A program made the position numbers and the translations under genes. From the NCBI GenBank assembly GCA_946811695.1, contig OX328128.1, positions 25,948,701-26,012,700 on the forward strand: a stretch of DNA of 64,000 nt. Reading direction: 5' to 3'. A model generated the notes under the pieces. The model worked only from the letters and a program-made list of their open reading frames with translations. It was not told where the DNA came from and ran no database searches. The DNA is from Gonocerus acuteangulatus. Lineage: Eukaryota; Arthropoda; Insecta; Hemiptera; Coreidae. Shown here piece after piece: positions 15,162 to 27,031 of the stretch (positions within the stretch are counted from its first letter, which is position 1; every line of letters begins with the position of its first letter).

Positions 15162-15331
15162 GGCGCATCTACATCTTGGTCATTAGCGCCGGGCTATCTA
15201 CAGGTTGCCACCCTTTTATAATGCCAACAGCACGTGGTCGGTCACCCATTCAGGTACTGACCACGCCCGACGTTCCTTAACTTCGGTGATCTATGGGAAC
15301 CGGTGCATTAAACGTGGCTACGGCCGTTGGC
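15128..15331 (-). mobile_element. 5S rRNA-derived SINE
   Basis: The minus-strand head reads as 5S rRNA: GCCAACGGCC, CACCGGTTCCC, GATCACCGAAGTTAAG, GTCGGGC, and TGAATGGGTGACCGACC, which includes the internal promoter boxes. A body and tail, GGCGCTAATGACCAAGATG then TAGATGCGCCG, follow, with a T30-class run as the oligo-A tail on the plus strand. CTAGCCTTGATATAC (15113-15127 and 15331-15345) is an exact 15-bp target-site duplication, so this is a clean retroposition event. Confidence 0.92.
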
Positions 15332-15474
15332 TAGCCTTGATATACGTCGACATTTATGGCAATAATACTTCTATAGCCTAACATGATAAGAAAATATGAT
15401 TAGGTATACTACTTGAATCTGAATACTGAAGAAAGGAAGCGAGAGCAGAGTAGTGGGAGAGAGAGAGAGACCTT

Positions 15475-15545
15475 GAACAAGGCTAAGTTTTGAGTTCCCC
15501 AGGGTGTAATGTTTAGTCCTGTCTTGTTATATTGTGAACAACCAC
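15475..15545 (+). pseudogene. LINE reverse transcriptase motif relic
   Basis: After a stop, the frame reads VPQGVMFSPVLLYC, resembling the GVPQGSVLSPxLFLLY block of Jockey-group reverse transcriptases. Flanking frames are broken. It is a short relic and the call rests on this one motif. Confidence 0.4.
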
Positions 15546-16116
15546 ATCTACCTTCCCCTTAGGGTTGTAAACCAACTTCCCTTTTCAACTGTCCTCCAGG
15601 TGTGTAATTGTTGTTTGTACTGTTGTAGGCACTAGACGAGGCAGTTGTAAATGCAATCTTAATTAAATTTATTACAAACTTCTGTCATCACTGTATAATT
15701 CATTGTTTTTATATATTTTAAATTTCATATTAAGTTGTAGCTTATAAATATGAATTTTTTACTGTTAATATTTTACAATATTTTGTTTTGTGTTACTGGA
15801 GAAAGGCATTACATGATCTATTTTTATTAAAATTAGTTCCATCTTTTTTTTTTTTTGTGCGGTTGATATCACAAACGGGATTTCTTACTAACGAGAGAAC
15901 GTGAAAAGAAGCTAATAAATGGATTGATAGGGTTGCTATAACTCCTTTTAAATGAATTTCCTTTTTAGATTGGTAGACTCTTAGAACTTAATCAACATAC
16001 TCTAAAGTGGAAAGACACCTAAGAGTTCCATTGTCTACAGAGATACACCATGTGTGCATAGTACACATAAAGATGCGCTCAGTTCATCTCCAAACTTACT
16101 AACATGCACAAATCGT

Positions 16117-16361
16117 CGATACAAAAGCAAACTAACGAATATGAAAATCACCACTTTTCAGAGTGGAAAAGTATTTATTCATAACTCTTTTTTTGGACAG
16201 TCACATATTCGGCAGATTTGACCTTTTGGTAGTGGAATACTTTCCCTTTAATAGAGTGAAGTCAGATTTAAGAATTTGCCGTAAATAAGTCCAGCAGAAA
16301 TTATTAAAGATGGACAATGAAAGATGCATTTTTTCATATTCGTTAGTTTGCATTTGTATCG
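16117..16361. repeat. Foldback: 31-bp inverted repeat with ~183-bp loop
   Basis: Arms 16117-16147 and 16331-16361 are reverse complements with one mismatch (core CAAACTAACGAATATGAAAA). Weaker similarity extends a few bases outward. It could be a small non-autonomous DNA element, but no duplication of the target was evident. Confidence 0.8.
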
Positions 16362-16589
16362 GCGAAATCTGCTTCAGCAAATAATAATAATTCTGCAATA
16401 GAGGAGTTAGTCCTGCGAGACAAAATGTACAACAAAAGATTCGCTCACTTAGAGTAAGACACTCTTGTACAAGATCCATTTTGTCCCATTCTCCTAAAGT
16501 TAATGCAAACGATTTTCAAAATTCGATCAGAGACAAAGTTAAGAAGCAAATAGTACATCAATCTGACAAAATTACTTCATTAATTATAA

Positions 16590-17880
16590 TTATGAACCGT
16601 TTTCTTAAATATGTTCTCGTTATACCCAGGGATGTCCATATTCTACAAAGACAAGCCCCGCTTTCAAGTGCTTATTTGCGTCCAATTTTCATACACCAAA
16701 TAATGTTTATCAAATACCCTTCCTATATCAACAATGAGATACGTACCATCTACCTCTATCCTTCAACACTAAGCTCCTTCTTCCTTTGAACGCCCCTTTA
16801 TCGCCATACTCCTCTCCTTCTGGAACTCACTCCCTTCCCCATCGAGTCTCCCTCATTCATCTGCTACGCCGTTCAATTTAAATCATCTGCTTACCCCCGC
16901 TGTATTCGTTCCAATCCCTCTGACATGTGTCCTTCAGGTTCTTGAACCTCTTCCTTCGACCTCTCCTTCACCTTCCTAATTCCCTCCTTCTGGAACTCAC
17001 TCCCTTCCCCATCTGACACTCTCCCTCCTCCATCTACTACGACCTTCAGTTTGAATCATCTGCTTATCTCTGCTGTACTCGCCCCCGTACCTCTGACCCG
17101 TATTCTCCCGTTTTTTCAACCTCTTCCTTCGAACTCCCCTTCATCTCCTTAGTTCCCTTTCCAGGAACTGATTCCCTCTTCCCATCAGACACTCTCCCTT
17201 CAATCAGACCATTCAACCTCTCCTTTCAACCTCTTCCTTTAAGCTCTTCATCGACATCTTCCTTCAACCTCTTCTTCCAACCTTTGCCTCCAACCTCTCT
17301 CCTCGACCTCTCCCTCCAACCTTTCCTTTCAACCTCTTTTTTCAACCTATCCCTTTAACCTCTCCATTCGACCTCTCCCTTCAACCTCTCCCTCCATCCT
17401 CTCCCTTCGACCTCTCCCTTCGATCTCTCCCTTCAACCTCTCCCCCCAACTTCTCCCTTCAACCTCTCCCTTTAATCTATCCTTTCAACCTTTCCCTCCA
17501 ACCTCTCCTTTCAACCTCTCCCTTCAACCTCTGCTTCATCTCCCTAGTCTCCTCCTTCAGGAACTCACTCCTTAACCCTATTGTACATACTCCTTCTTAC
17601 TTGTACTACCTTCTCCCGTTAGAATCCTCTGTCCACTCCCACAAGATCACACCCGTCTTTCATACCCTTATCCTTCCGCTCATAGGACCTCTTCCTCTTC
17701 ATCGGACTAGCCTCCACCTTTAGGAATTATCTTCTTCTCTCCGCCTACATTCTCCTTCGTACATGTACTACCTTCTCCAGTTTAAATCCTTTTTCCACAA
17801 CCGCAATACACTCCAACGTCCATCCACCGTGTATTCTCCCGTTCATTAAGTCTCTTAGAATTTCCTGTTCCTCAGTAGCA
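16590..17880 (+). pseudogene. CR1/Jockey-like LINE 3' fragment invaded by a CT-rich array
   Basis: Translation near 16595-16720 (FLKYVL, IPRDVHI, YPSYINN) aligns with FLRFIL, TPRDAHI and SPSYIYN of the fragment at 51425-52440. From about 16800 the text repeats 'ttctggaactcactccc', corresponding to the FWNSLP motif of the same LINE. From about 17180 to 17530 it becomes a degenerate array of CCTCTCCCTTCAA-like units. Clear decay and local tandem expansion. Confidence 0.65.
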
Positions 17881-20629
17881 ATATATTAATATTCCAATTA
17901 TTGTTAAACCTTACATTTATTTTTCTCATATTTTCCTTAATAATATTTTATTATACTTACCCTTTTTATAGACTATTTATTATATTTTTATTACATAGTA
18001 TTTATTATAGCTATATTTTTAAAATGTAAAATTCATGATTTTTATTTTAGAAATTTTGTTTGGATATTGTAAATATTATATAGTAGCTATCTTACTCCTC
18101 CCTCTTCTGATTCAAATCCCCTCCCTTACTCCCCACCCCCACTATACATCTTCAGTCACTTATTCCATAATTTTATTGTTTACTTTAATTTTATTTCATA
18201 GTTTACGGTTTTTATTTAATAGTTTGTATTAATTTGTTTTTGTGTATTTACTTTTAAGTCACAATATTTTTTAGAGCTACAGATTCATCATTTTGCCTTA
18301 TATACATGTATATTGATTAGTCTATTTTTAAATTAAATCTTGAGTAAACCAAAAAAAAAAAAAAAAAAAAAAAAACTAAATCTTCAGTCGAAGAAGATTT
18401 AAATATAATTAAGTTGTACGAATAAAAATATAATAATTGAAACTAAATATCCAAACTGAAGTAATCAGCCCTACCACGATTTCATTTCAACCCCCACTCA
18501 TCAAAAGATGTCTGCCGTACAGTCTCTGACTGGACGTCTCTGTGAACACACTGACATCAACTGTTAGCCACTTTGCATTCATAAGGTAAGATTTAATTGT
18601 TCGATTTCCTTGTTTTAGTTTATTTTATTCTTAATATTATATCATTTATATATTACTTTACTATATGAAAGTTTGTTATTTTCATTATTCAATGGAGTAT
18701 TGTATTAGTTTGAATTAAACGGTAATTTGCTGATTCAACGTTGATCAGTGCAGTGCGATTTATTACATGCTTTTTTCTCTTAAATTATTTTTCCTAATGA
18801 TTGTAGTGAAATCTGTGTTGGTTTTTAGCGGATGCTAAACATAACAATGTAAAGTATCTTTTGGATTTTTCTTTATTTAATGCTCTCTATTAAACCATAT
18901 AATCTAGTTGTTCCTTTTTGTATATTAAATAAACTGTAAATAGGACACCTGGTCCTTCAAAGAAAACCAAAATTTTTCTCTTTGTAATGTTACGGTTGTA
19001 GATAATACTTTTTCCTAAGGTGAGAATGGTACAAATCTTCCATTTTCTAAATATTTCTCCATGAAACTCCTGAATGTAAAAGATATATATATATTTTTTG
19101 TTTTGGAAACTTGGCTTTAGACAAATCTGATTTGTAATAAATTACTTATGCACTTGTCTAGGCTTTGCAACTAAGGCAAACCGCCTAACCTAAATTTGTT
19201 TATAAAAGAGTAAAATAAGAATATTTAAAATACAATTATTTACCAAATGGTGTGAAATAAGCTTTCTGAATAAAATGTAAATATTGAGCTATTATTTAAA
19301 TAGTGGGAGTATTACATTAATAAAAGTTTTATTTTATTTTTATTACCTATTACTTTTGTTTTTTTACTTATTTAAAAGTAATATTGCTTTTAAATTAGTC
19401 TTTGCCAGATAAGTAATATTATAATTATATATTTATTTTTTTTTACAATTTTTTATGTGATGTTTATTATTTCGGGTGTATATATATATATATGTGTATA
19501 AATGAAAAAAATATAAAAAAAAAAATAAAAATTTTGTAGTAATAATATACAAGTGCAGCTATTTAATTAATAGTTGAATAATTAAATTTATTTAAACAAC
19601 TTATATTTAATTAGCCATTTCAACTTCATATTTCCCTCAAATCTTCTATAAAGATTCAGTTCTAACCATTATAATCAGCAATGAAAATAGCAGGTCTGAA
19701 TTATAATTTAGAATTTTGTTGCTTATCATAACATATTTTTGAATAATCCATATATGATCTTCTTATAAATACCTTCATATTTTTCTAAACTATATGATAT
19801 TGACATTGTTTTCATCTACTATCATATGAGTTAAAGAAAGGCACAATCTTATAATCTAATTCTGTGTAGTATTATCATTTTTGATCAGATATTTCAAAAA
19901 GTTTATTTCACTACTATCATAATACTTTTTGAGTGCGAAGCCGTTAAAATAAATAAATAAATACTTTTTTAGGATAAATTCTAAAACATTTTATCCATAT
20001 TAACATTATATATAATTGTGTTTCATGACTATACATTACTGGTAAATTATATCTTAAATTAAAAAAATTAAATTTCATCTCCAATTACCATTATTTTATA
20101 AATAATTATATATTTATTACCTCTTTTAAATCTTGCAAATAATATTAAGGTTTTTTGTGTGCCAGTTTCAAAATGTTACTTTAGCACTGCCATTGCTATC
20201 ATTCTGCACAGTTAGTGTTAACTCCAAATTGAATTTGTGTTCTATATTTACTAAGTGTTTTATCACTGATTGTTGTAGGAGTTTAGTTCTTTATTTTCTC
20301 ACAATTGACAAGTTTCTCCATTTTAAACTAACATTGATCTATCTATTTTTGAAATGTTTTATGCTTCTACTAATTGGCCCATTTATTGAACATGAATTGT
20401 AAAGTGTAATAATCATTAACATTATCAACAAATATTCTATATTCCAATAATTATTATTATTATTGTATCAAAAAGGTGCTTGTTTCAATATAAGTTATAA
20501 GTTGACTGATATCCAGAGTAATAATTATAATTATTACACAATTTCTAAAAATTTCTCATAAAAATATCAATAAAACAAGAAAAATTATGGAAAAGGTAAA
20601 ACAAAACTAGGAAATTTATAAAGTATAGT
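17881..20629. other. Intergenic, AT-rich; one possible non-coding exon
   Basis: Mostly AT-rich. A short inverted repeat, AAATCTTC...GAAGATTT, lies at 18378-18401 after an A25 run. Around 18478-18588 more balanced sequence ends in ATAAG followed by GTAAGA, a good splice donor, so an untranslated exon is possible; it has no open frame in the phase needed by the gene at 28 kb. A LINE/SINE-type (AAAT)n tail occurs near 19940-19960. Confidence 0.3.
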
Positions 20630-20800
20630 TATATTAAAGAATTAAGTGAGCAACTAGAGAGATCACTAAAACAATTTGATGTAGAGGAAGTAGAGCTAAA
20701 CTAGTTAACAAAATGAACATTTAGATAATGACCTTAAAAATAAAATAAGATTGGAGAATAAGGAAATAAAGTGGAAAACCTCAAACGCACAATATGGGTG
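20630..20800 (+). pseudogene. Possible Penelope-like element relic
   Basis: The translation YIKELSEQLERSLKQFDVE, with frame shifts afterwards into KLVNKMN and LDNDLKNKI, resembles the linker between reverse transcriptase and GIY-YIG nuclease in Penelope-like elements (IPYVxGLSExIxRxLKxxxIxVA...). It is short and broken, and the resemblance is from memory of the family pattern. It matters because the hammerhead repeats would need such a partner. Confidence 0.3.
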
Positions 20801-20861
20801 GACAATATGGGAAAGAAAATATGAACTAACTTTAATATGATTTTAATAAATATAAATCGGC

Positions 20862-20887
20862 GCTAATGACCCAGATGTAGATGCGCC

Positions 20888-20960
<73 letters not shown>

Positions 20961-20962
20961 AA
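20862..20962 (+). mobile_element. SINE 3' tail with long poly(A)
   Basis: CGGCGCTAATGACCCAGATG then TAGATGCGCCG is followed by about 70 A with one G. This is the tail shared by the SINEs of this window. The head is missing, so it is a 5'-truncated copy. Confidence 0.8.
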
Positions 20963-22150
20963 TTATCTGTGTGATATATGAATGTGTATTAATAAATAAA
21001 ATAATTTTCAATTTAGGGCCTATTAATTTTCTTCTAGATACATGATATTGCCTGTTAATAGTATTGTTATTATTTATTGCACAATGTTGCGAATTAAAAA
21101 TTGAAATTTTTATAATTTAAAGTATTATCGGGGGCTATTATAAACAAAGTTAGCTTTTAGCGTGTTTTCCATCTTCCTCCATAGGGAGGAAACCCGCTTA
21201 TGATGCAGATCCGATTTTGCAATCCGACTAGTAAATGAGGAGTAAATAATATCCGCTTAGGATACTATCAGTTTATGTGTGTTGGTGTTAACACTTTTCG
21301 CGAAAGATCAAAACAAAACAATCACTGTTTTTATGCAAACCTTTTCTAATGACGCTAGGGATAAGGAAGAAAAGATGATGCAGTTCCTGCGAGTTGGACC
21401 TTTTTAAAGTGAAACTTTAATCAACTGAAAAATTCTTTATGCAATGGTCCTTAGAATTTTGTTGCTTATGTCAATACTTACAGAAATGATTTTTTTAGCA
21501 TCAGCTTGTTTTAACAAGTATTGATTATTTAATTTTATAAAATGAGCGTAAAAATAATGTTAAAATAGTTTTTATATGTATCGTGAGGAAGAAACGCATT
21601 TACAAAAGCCAGCCCGGACACTAGACTGTTACAACTTCCTATAGGCATTTTTTGTCGACCCAAAACAATAATAAACCTCTGATTTACGATATTTTACCGA
21701 ATAAATCAGAAAGTATTAGTGACGGTATGGGACCGATAAGGAAAAAACTCTGAGTATGTTTACACTTTTATGGGCACCGTCTGGGATAAAGCTGACTTGA
21801 AGAAAAATATGGGAACAGTCAGAGCTGACATCATCAAAATGGCGGCTTGCCTCACAGATAACTTGTACATTTTTGTTGGATTTCACTTTTATTATCACAA
21901 CTTTCTAAAAAAATCAATTATAATTGATAAGAAGTTAAGGAATTTCTGGAATTTGGTTGATTTTCGGAAAAAAACTATATTTGGAACGTTTCGGGAAGGT
22001 CTTTGACAGCCTTCTTCAGCTTAGAACTTCAATGGCTAAATATTTACATCTCATTTATTATAATTCATGTATTGTTATTTTTCAAATATATATATACTTT
22101 ACTCAGAATAGTATTATAAATAATAAATTCTATATTGTAAAATACTTCGA
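20963..22150. other. Intergenic; small dispersed repeats
   Basis: The block with CTCCAT, then GGAAACCCGCTTATGA at 21165-21205 recurs at 27415-27465. At 21975-22030 (minus) the arrangement CTGAAGA, stem, GAAACGTT resembles a decayed hammerhead; stem I pairing is poor. A related copy is at 33495-33535. No gene is supported. Confidence 0.5.
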
Positions 22151-22301
22151 GCCAACGGCCATTCATATCCCCGTTGAGTGCACCGGTTCCCGCTGATCAC
22201 CGAATGTCGGGCGTAACCAGTACCTGAATGGGTGACCGACCACGTAACGTTGGCATTATAAAGGGTTGGAAACCTGTAGATACCCAGCGTTAATAGCCCA
22301 A
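22151..22301 (+). mobile_element. 5S rRNA-derived SINE, plus copy
   Basis: GCCAACGGCC, GTTGAGTGCACCGGTTCCC, GATCACCGAA, TGTCGGGCGTAACCAGTACC and TGAATGGGTGACCGACC follow the order of 5S rRNA. The body ACCTGTAGATACCCAGCG then TTAATAGCCC matches the copy at 15128. The 3' tail is truncated and there is no poly(A). Confidence 0.88.
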
Positions 22302-23354
22302 ATATTGATAATATGTATTATATATTTAATAATTATGTAATATTTAATTTATCTGTTTAATTACTTATTTATTTTTCCCAATTAATTTAAATTTTGCCGT
22401 TTTGGTAAAACTTGTTAGTCTCTGTTTTACGGTTGTTTTAAATTTTAATTTTGGTTTACACTTCGTAATAAAAAAATCATCTGAATAAGGAATTTCGAAA
22501 CTCGTTCCATTAACACACGACCTGGTACAGAAAATTCAATTTCTATTTTGAAATCATGGTGCCGAAATTTATACGGACATTTTTCGAAAGATGACTACAT
22601 CAATAAATGTTAATGTGGACAATAAAAGCCTTTAGTTAGAATAAAAATTAGACTAATGAAATATAGACAAAGACCCATTGCCTTTGAGTTGATATCTTTG
22701 TTCCACTTCGCACATGAAATTTAGTTCAATAAGTGCCCATTATATGAAAAAAGGTGACAAAGTGTTGCCGCAGGTCGTAAAAAGCGAGGGGAAACGGCTA
22801 AACAATGGCTAATTGTTCGCGAAACACGCTGTGATCTAATGTGTTTAAAAACAATTTTAGCATAAAAAAAAAAAAAAAAAAAAAAATCCTTAGTTTCCAA
22901 ACTAATGTATAAACAAGAACACAAGGCCAATAATTGAAAATAATCTTCATAAGTAAAATAATGAGCTCTCTTGTAGATTACTCAGATTCATTTCATATTA
23001 TAATTTCGCTTCATGCACAAATACTAAATCCACCCTAAAATAAAATCCCTTAGTCACAGAAACCACGCGTTCATTTGGCGCGTTTACGCCCTCACCCCTT
23101 GTGTAATTTTTATTTTTAAAAAAAAACAGCCAATTACAAACGGATAAAGGAATTTGAAAAAAAAAACGGTCCAAAAAACATTACTTATAGGACTGAAATC
23201 TCTCTATCAAAAATTGCATAAGTACCGTTTCACTGTGACTTGGAATAATTGCCTAACTATTCCAACTAATTTAAGAAAATTAAAAAAATCTTAAAAGAAC
23301 TCATGTTTAAGATGAAATGTGTAAAATTAAAAAAATGGATCGTACCTTCCAAAT
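22302..23354. other. Intergenic, no feature supported
   Basis: AT-rich with A-runs (22862-22886, 23150-23166). No element ends or motif-bearing frames. Confidence 0.4.
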
Positions 23355-23520
23355 GGGGGTCTCTTCGTGATCTAGTGGCTAATGTCTTGGATTTTCAGAT
23401 GGCGGTTCGAGTCCCATCTGCAGTAGGGATTTTCTCATTTCAGAGTCCGTTGAGCAAATTCCAGGCTGGACATAAGTGCGCCATAAAAAAAAAAAAAAAA
23501 AAAAAAATTAAAAAAAAGCC
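23355..23520 (+). mobile_element. tRNA-derived SINE
   Basis: GGGGTCTCTTCGTGATCTAG leads into an A box (TGATCTAGTGGCTAATGTC), and the B box is GGTTCGAGTCC at 23404-23414. The copy ends in GTGCGCCAT and an A-run, a shortened form of the shared tail. The target-site duplication is not clear. Confidence 0.75.
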
Positions 23521-23959
23521 TTAAAAAAATGTGTTATCTACAATTTTCGGACTTATTTGTCGTATGTCAGGAATAATACTGTAATTTCAAATAATTTAAG
23601 TAATATTAGCTGAGTATTATCAAAAATATTAGTATCAATGCTTCAAGCAATTTAAACTGAATCTTGGTGTATGTCAAGTTTGAGGCGTGCTTTCTGATTT
23701 TTCTATAGCGCTAAGCGTAACCAAAATATTATGATTTTGTTTCGATGAAAATCCTACTTCTTAAAAATGGTCCAAGCCAAACTATCTATGAGTATTATAT
23801 CTGTAAACCTATAAACACATCCGCTACGATTTGTTCCGTGTGGATTTACGAAATAAATGACTGTGTTCTGTGTTGGCATACGTCATGAGAATCTAAACAG
23901 CAAGATCTGTTTTAAAAATAACCTAAATACGTTTGTTATAATTTGTGGTTTACCCTGTA

Positions 23960-24550
23960 TCATTTTTAAATTGATTTCTCCAAACCCCTTGCGTTGGTTG
24001 TTGCTTCTACCACTAGAAGTCCGGTTCCTGCGTTGTATGATTGCGGGATGATCTCTTTTTACAAGTGGACGTTTTTATTATTCATCGGGACCAATTAACA
24101 AAAATTTTCTTGTATATTTATCACCTTGCATACACTTGGGAAGAAAATTAATTAAAAATTACAGTAACCGTTCATTAAAAATTTAAAGGAGACCCGGTAG
24201 CCGTGAGGGTTAAGGCGTGAGCTCTTAACACTCCGTGCCAAAGGTCGTGGGTTCGATTCCCACCAGGGGCGGTGGCTTTTCTTTCGAAAAAAGAAAAGGC
24301 ATCACCCCTATCCTGGCTAGAAAAGGGTGGTAACCTATAGATAACCCGTCCTAAAATTCGTAGTTAATAATAAATGGACGTTAAAATTTAAATAAAAAAT
24401 AAAAATTTAAAACGCGAAACTATTCATTTTTTTTTATATTTCTATGGATTATGATAAGCATTTTTTTCAGGAATGTAGTGAATAATACCCAGCTACTGAG
24501 GAATATGCTTAGTTATGCTGCTCCTTCATGACAGAAGTTTTTTTTTTTTT
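23960..24550 (+). repeat. Dispersed repeat interrupted by a SINE; partner at 56690-57000
   Basis: Shared words in order include TTCTACCACTAGA, GTTCCTGCGTT, a GAAACTATTCA-like block, and GCTTAGTTATGC followed by GCTCCT. They are collinear with 56690-57000. Here the unit is split by the SINE at 24188-24399, so the repeat predates that insertion. It has no coding content; class unknown. Confidence 0.6.
24188..24399 (+). mobile_element. tRNA-derived SINE, second family, with TSD
   Basis: The head begins GGAGACCCGGTAGCCGTGAG, the B box GGGTTCGATTCCC is at 24250-24262, and the body GCATCACCCCTATCCTGG ends in AAATGGACGTTAAAATTTAA. TAAAAATTTAAA flanks it on both sides (24176-24187, 24400-24411). It is an intact-looking copy, longer than the A-expanded relative at 13010. 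Confidence 0.9.
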
Positions 24551-24716
24551 ATAAATTCCTCTTCTCCAAACCTAACCATGCTTTTTAGATCATGATTTAA
24601 ATGTGCGTAAAATATGTACGTCCATCTTTTTTGGGCCCAGAAACAAAGTCTAATTTTGTTGAGATTTTCTGGGGAAAAAAAACGTTGAAAGTATCGCATT
24701 GAAAATTATTCCATTT

Positions 24717-24951
24717 GATTTCCCACAACAATGCTTATTCAGAAGCCTATGAATGCAAGACCCCGATATAAAATCATTTCTATCATTAGCTTTGATTTCC
24801 CACACCAAATGCTTATTCAGAAGCCTATGAATGCAAGACCCCGATATAAAATCATTTCTATCATTAGCTTTGATTTCCCACACCAAATACTTATTCAGAA
24901 GCCTATGAATGCAAGACTCCGAAATAAAATCATTTCTATCATTAGCTTTGA
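24717..24951. repeat. 78-bp tandem triplication
   Basis: Three head-to-tail copies with period 78 (anchors 24731, 24809, 24887). The first two are nearly identical and the third carries a few changes. Because 78 is a multiple of three, both strands stay open through the array; this is a by-product and not evidence of a gene. Confidence 0.95.
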
Positions 24952-25249
24952 TTTATAACTGAATGCAAATTAATAAAACTATAGAGCATAAAGTAATTTG
25001 TTCTTTATTTTATTTTATTTTTCTTGAGGTCCTCCTTTGACCTTATCTTTGGTTTATTTTTACCTTATCTTTCTGTTTTCTTTTTTTTTTTTGCTTCGGT
25101 TTTTTATTCGTTTCTTTCAGTGTTGTGACGAATTCGTCTCGCTGAGTCATCGGAACTTAATTCAACCCGGATCGTAAAATATCTTTAGTCTGACGCATTG
25201 TTTAGGTTCACATAACCTTCTCGAATTGTTAAAAAAAATAACAACAACA

Positions 25250-25392
25250 CATTGTTCTATCGCTCCTCACGGCTTCCCCCTCCACCGTCTCGGAAAGGGG
25301 CGTGGCTATGTTCTGGGGTGGGGGAAGACGCTCGGCTTCAGATGTCGCTAGGTTTTTTCAATGTGCGCACTTCTCTGAGAGTTTCCTGGGAT
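25250..25392 (+). promoter_or_regulatory. Candidate promoter/5' leader of the 25-51 kb gene
   Basis: A local GC-rich patch contains AAGGGGCGTGGCT, a GC-box/CACCC-type word bound by Sp1/KLF factors, and GGGGTGGGGG. It lies directly upstream of the proposed first ATG at 25393. No TATA box is obvious. The assignment depends on the first exon being right. Confidence 0.35.
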
Positions 25393-25430
25393 ATGGGAAG
25401 AAGTAAGTCGAAGAAAACAGCTGGAAAAGG
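25393..25430 (+). CDS. Candidate exon 1 (start codon)
   Basis: The ATG opens MGRSKSKKTAGK and the exon ends in AAAAGG before GTAGGC, leaving two bases. That is the phase needed to join 28002, where the frame is open for 41 codons before the next ATG. The donor is moderate. An alternative is that translation starts at ATG 28126 in exon 2 and this exon is not used. Confidence 0.4.
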
Positions 25431-25841
25431 GTAGGCCGATGTTTTTCTATTTTGTATTCACTCGAGGTTATAATTGAACATTTAAATAAATATTAAATTC
25501 AATGGCAGACATTACAGACAACAAACTTCGACAAGTAAAACAAACCTTACAAGTCAAACCATCCACCATATGAGGCAACCAGAGAGAAGGAGTGGTACTA
25601 ACTAGACTTTGTATTGGCCATCCTCAACTTACTCGTGGACTAAACAACAATTAACAACATGTAGATAGAGTAATGACTTACTGTCAGAGATGTACTAAGC
25701 TACTGTCGAAGACGAGACCTATTACACATACTCATTGACCTTTCTTTAACCGATGTTATGTACCATAAGCATGTATCACAAAATACAACCAAATACAATT
25801 TTTCTTTTTAAATGGTTGTATTAAATTGTTTTTCCTTGTCT

Positions 25842-25875
<34 letters not shown>

Positions 25876-26960
25876 TTAATTTATTCTGACTTATATTAAT
25901 TTCCACTCATTTCAATTTACTATTATTATCAATTGATTGATATTTATTTTTATACAAAAACTACATGTTTAAAGGCTGATGTTTTAATTTTTAAGTCAAT
26001 ATAAGAATATTATCTTTTTTTCAGTGCATCATTTGCAATATAAATTAGAAAAAAAAGTCAAGATATTTATGTATTATTTACCGATTTATTGACGAACTAT
26101 TAATTTTGAAATCTAGCACTTTTGCCAAATGACTTTTCAGCAAAATACCTAGTGTAGGTATTTAAAAAAAAATGTTGAAAAACTAATGCATATCATCTTT
26201 TTATTTGTTTAATAATTCTTTTTATACCCTATTTGATAATTGGCAGTAATGACCATTGTATGTTTATTTTTCACTATTTTAATGCAAGGAATTTTTGAAT
26301 TGTCTGTTAGTCGGCTAAAACGTCTTGGGTATCTTGAGTGTTTGTCCGATGTGGTCGTTTTTGTGACAGTTTATTAAGATACTTAAGCAAGTGTGCGTTG
26401 GGAGATTTTTTATTATGTTTTTGAGGGTCAGTACAGTGTGTTCTATTCACATACAGATAAATTTTAGCCGTGGCTCCCGATAAACCTCTTATGAAATGTT
26501 ATGTGATTCGCTTAGTGAATTGAATGTATATGACCCAAATCGCTACCGTATTTATGTACCAAAAGATATAATATTTATTCTGAAAAGATCATTTACGGTT
26601 GAACGTTTCGGAAAAATCCCGGACTGGAATTTCAGAGCTAATAAAAAAAAATTTTAAAATAAAAATGATTTTTTTATTTCGAACTAATCGGGTACAATTT
26701 CGTGCCTAAATCAGGGCTAACAAGAGTCCTATAAAATAAACTTATGTTTATTTAAAAATGGAGTTTTGTTTATTTAGTTTATCGTTCATGACCAAACCCA
26801 AACCATGTCCAGACTGGCTACATATTTATAAACATATACTTACATAGGTATGTATCAAAAATTGGTCGAAATAATGTTCTAAAAAGAATTGAATTCTCTT
26901 GGGCTGAGGCATAAAAAAATTAAAATTAGAGGAAGACCTTAATTTTTGATTTAGTGGCTA

Positions 26961-27031
<71 letters not shown>

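Noticed and set aside
15128..15331. A 5S rRNA gene or cluster unit
   Set aside because: A 3' body, A-tail and exact target-site duplication show a retroposed SINE; the second copy at 22151 is also solitary and diverged.
21975..22030. Third hammerhead family (CTGAAGA, stem, GAAACGTT), also 33495-33535
   Set aside because: Stem I does not pair next to the core and, at 33 kb, the first core base is changed; likely decayed relatives, not ribozymes.
24731..24958. 75-78-codon frames through the 78-bp repeat as genes
   Set aside because: The unit length is a multiple of three and the openness on both strands follows from the repeat; no upstream or downstream coding context exists.
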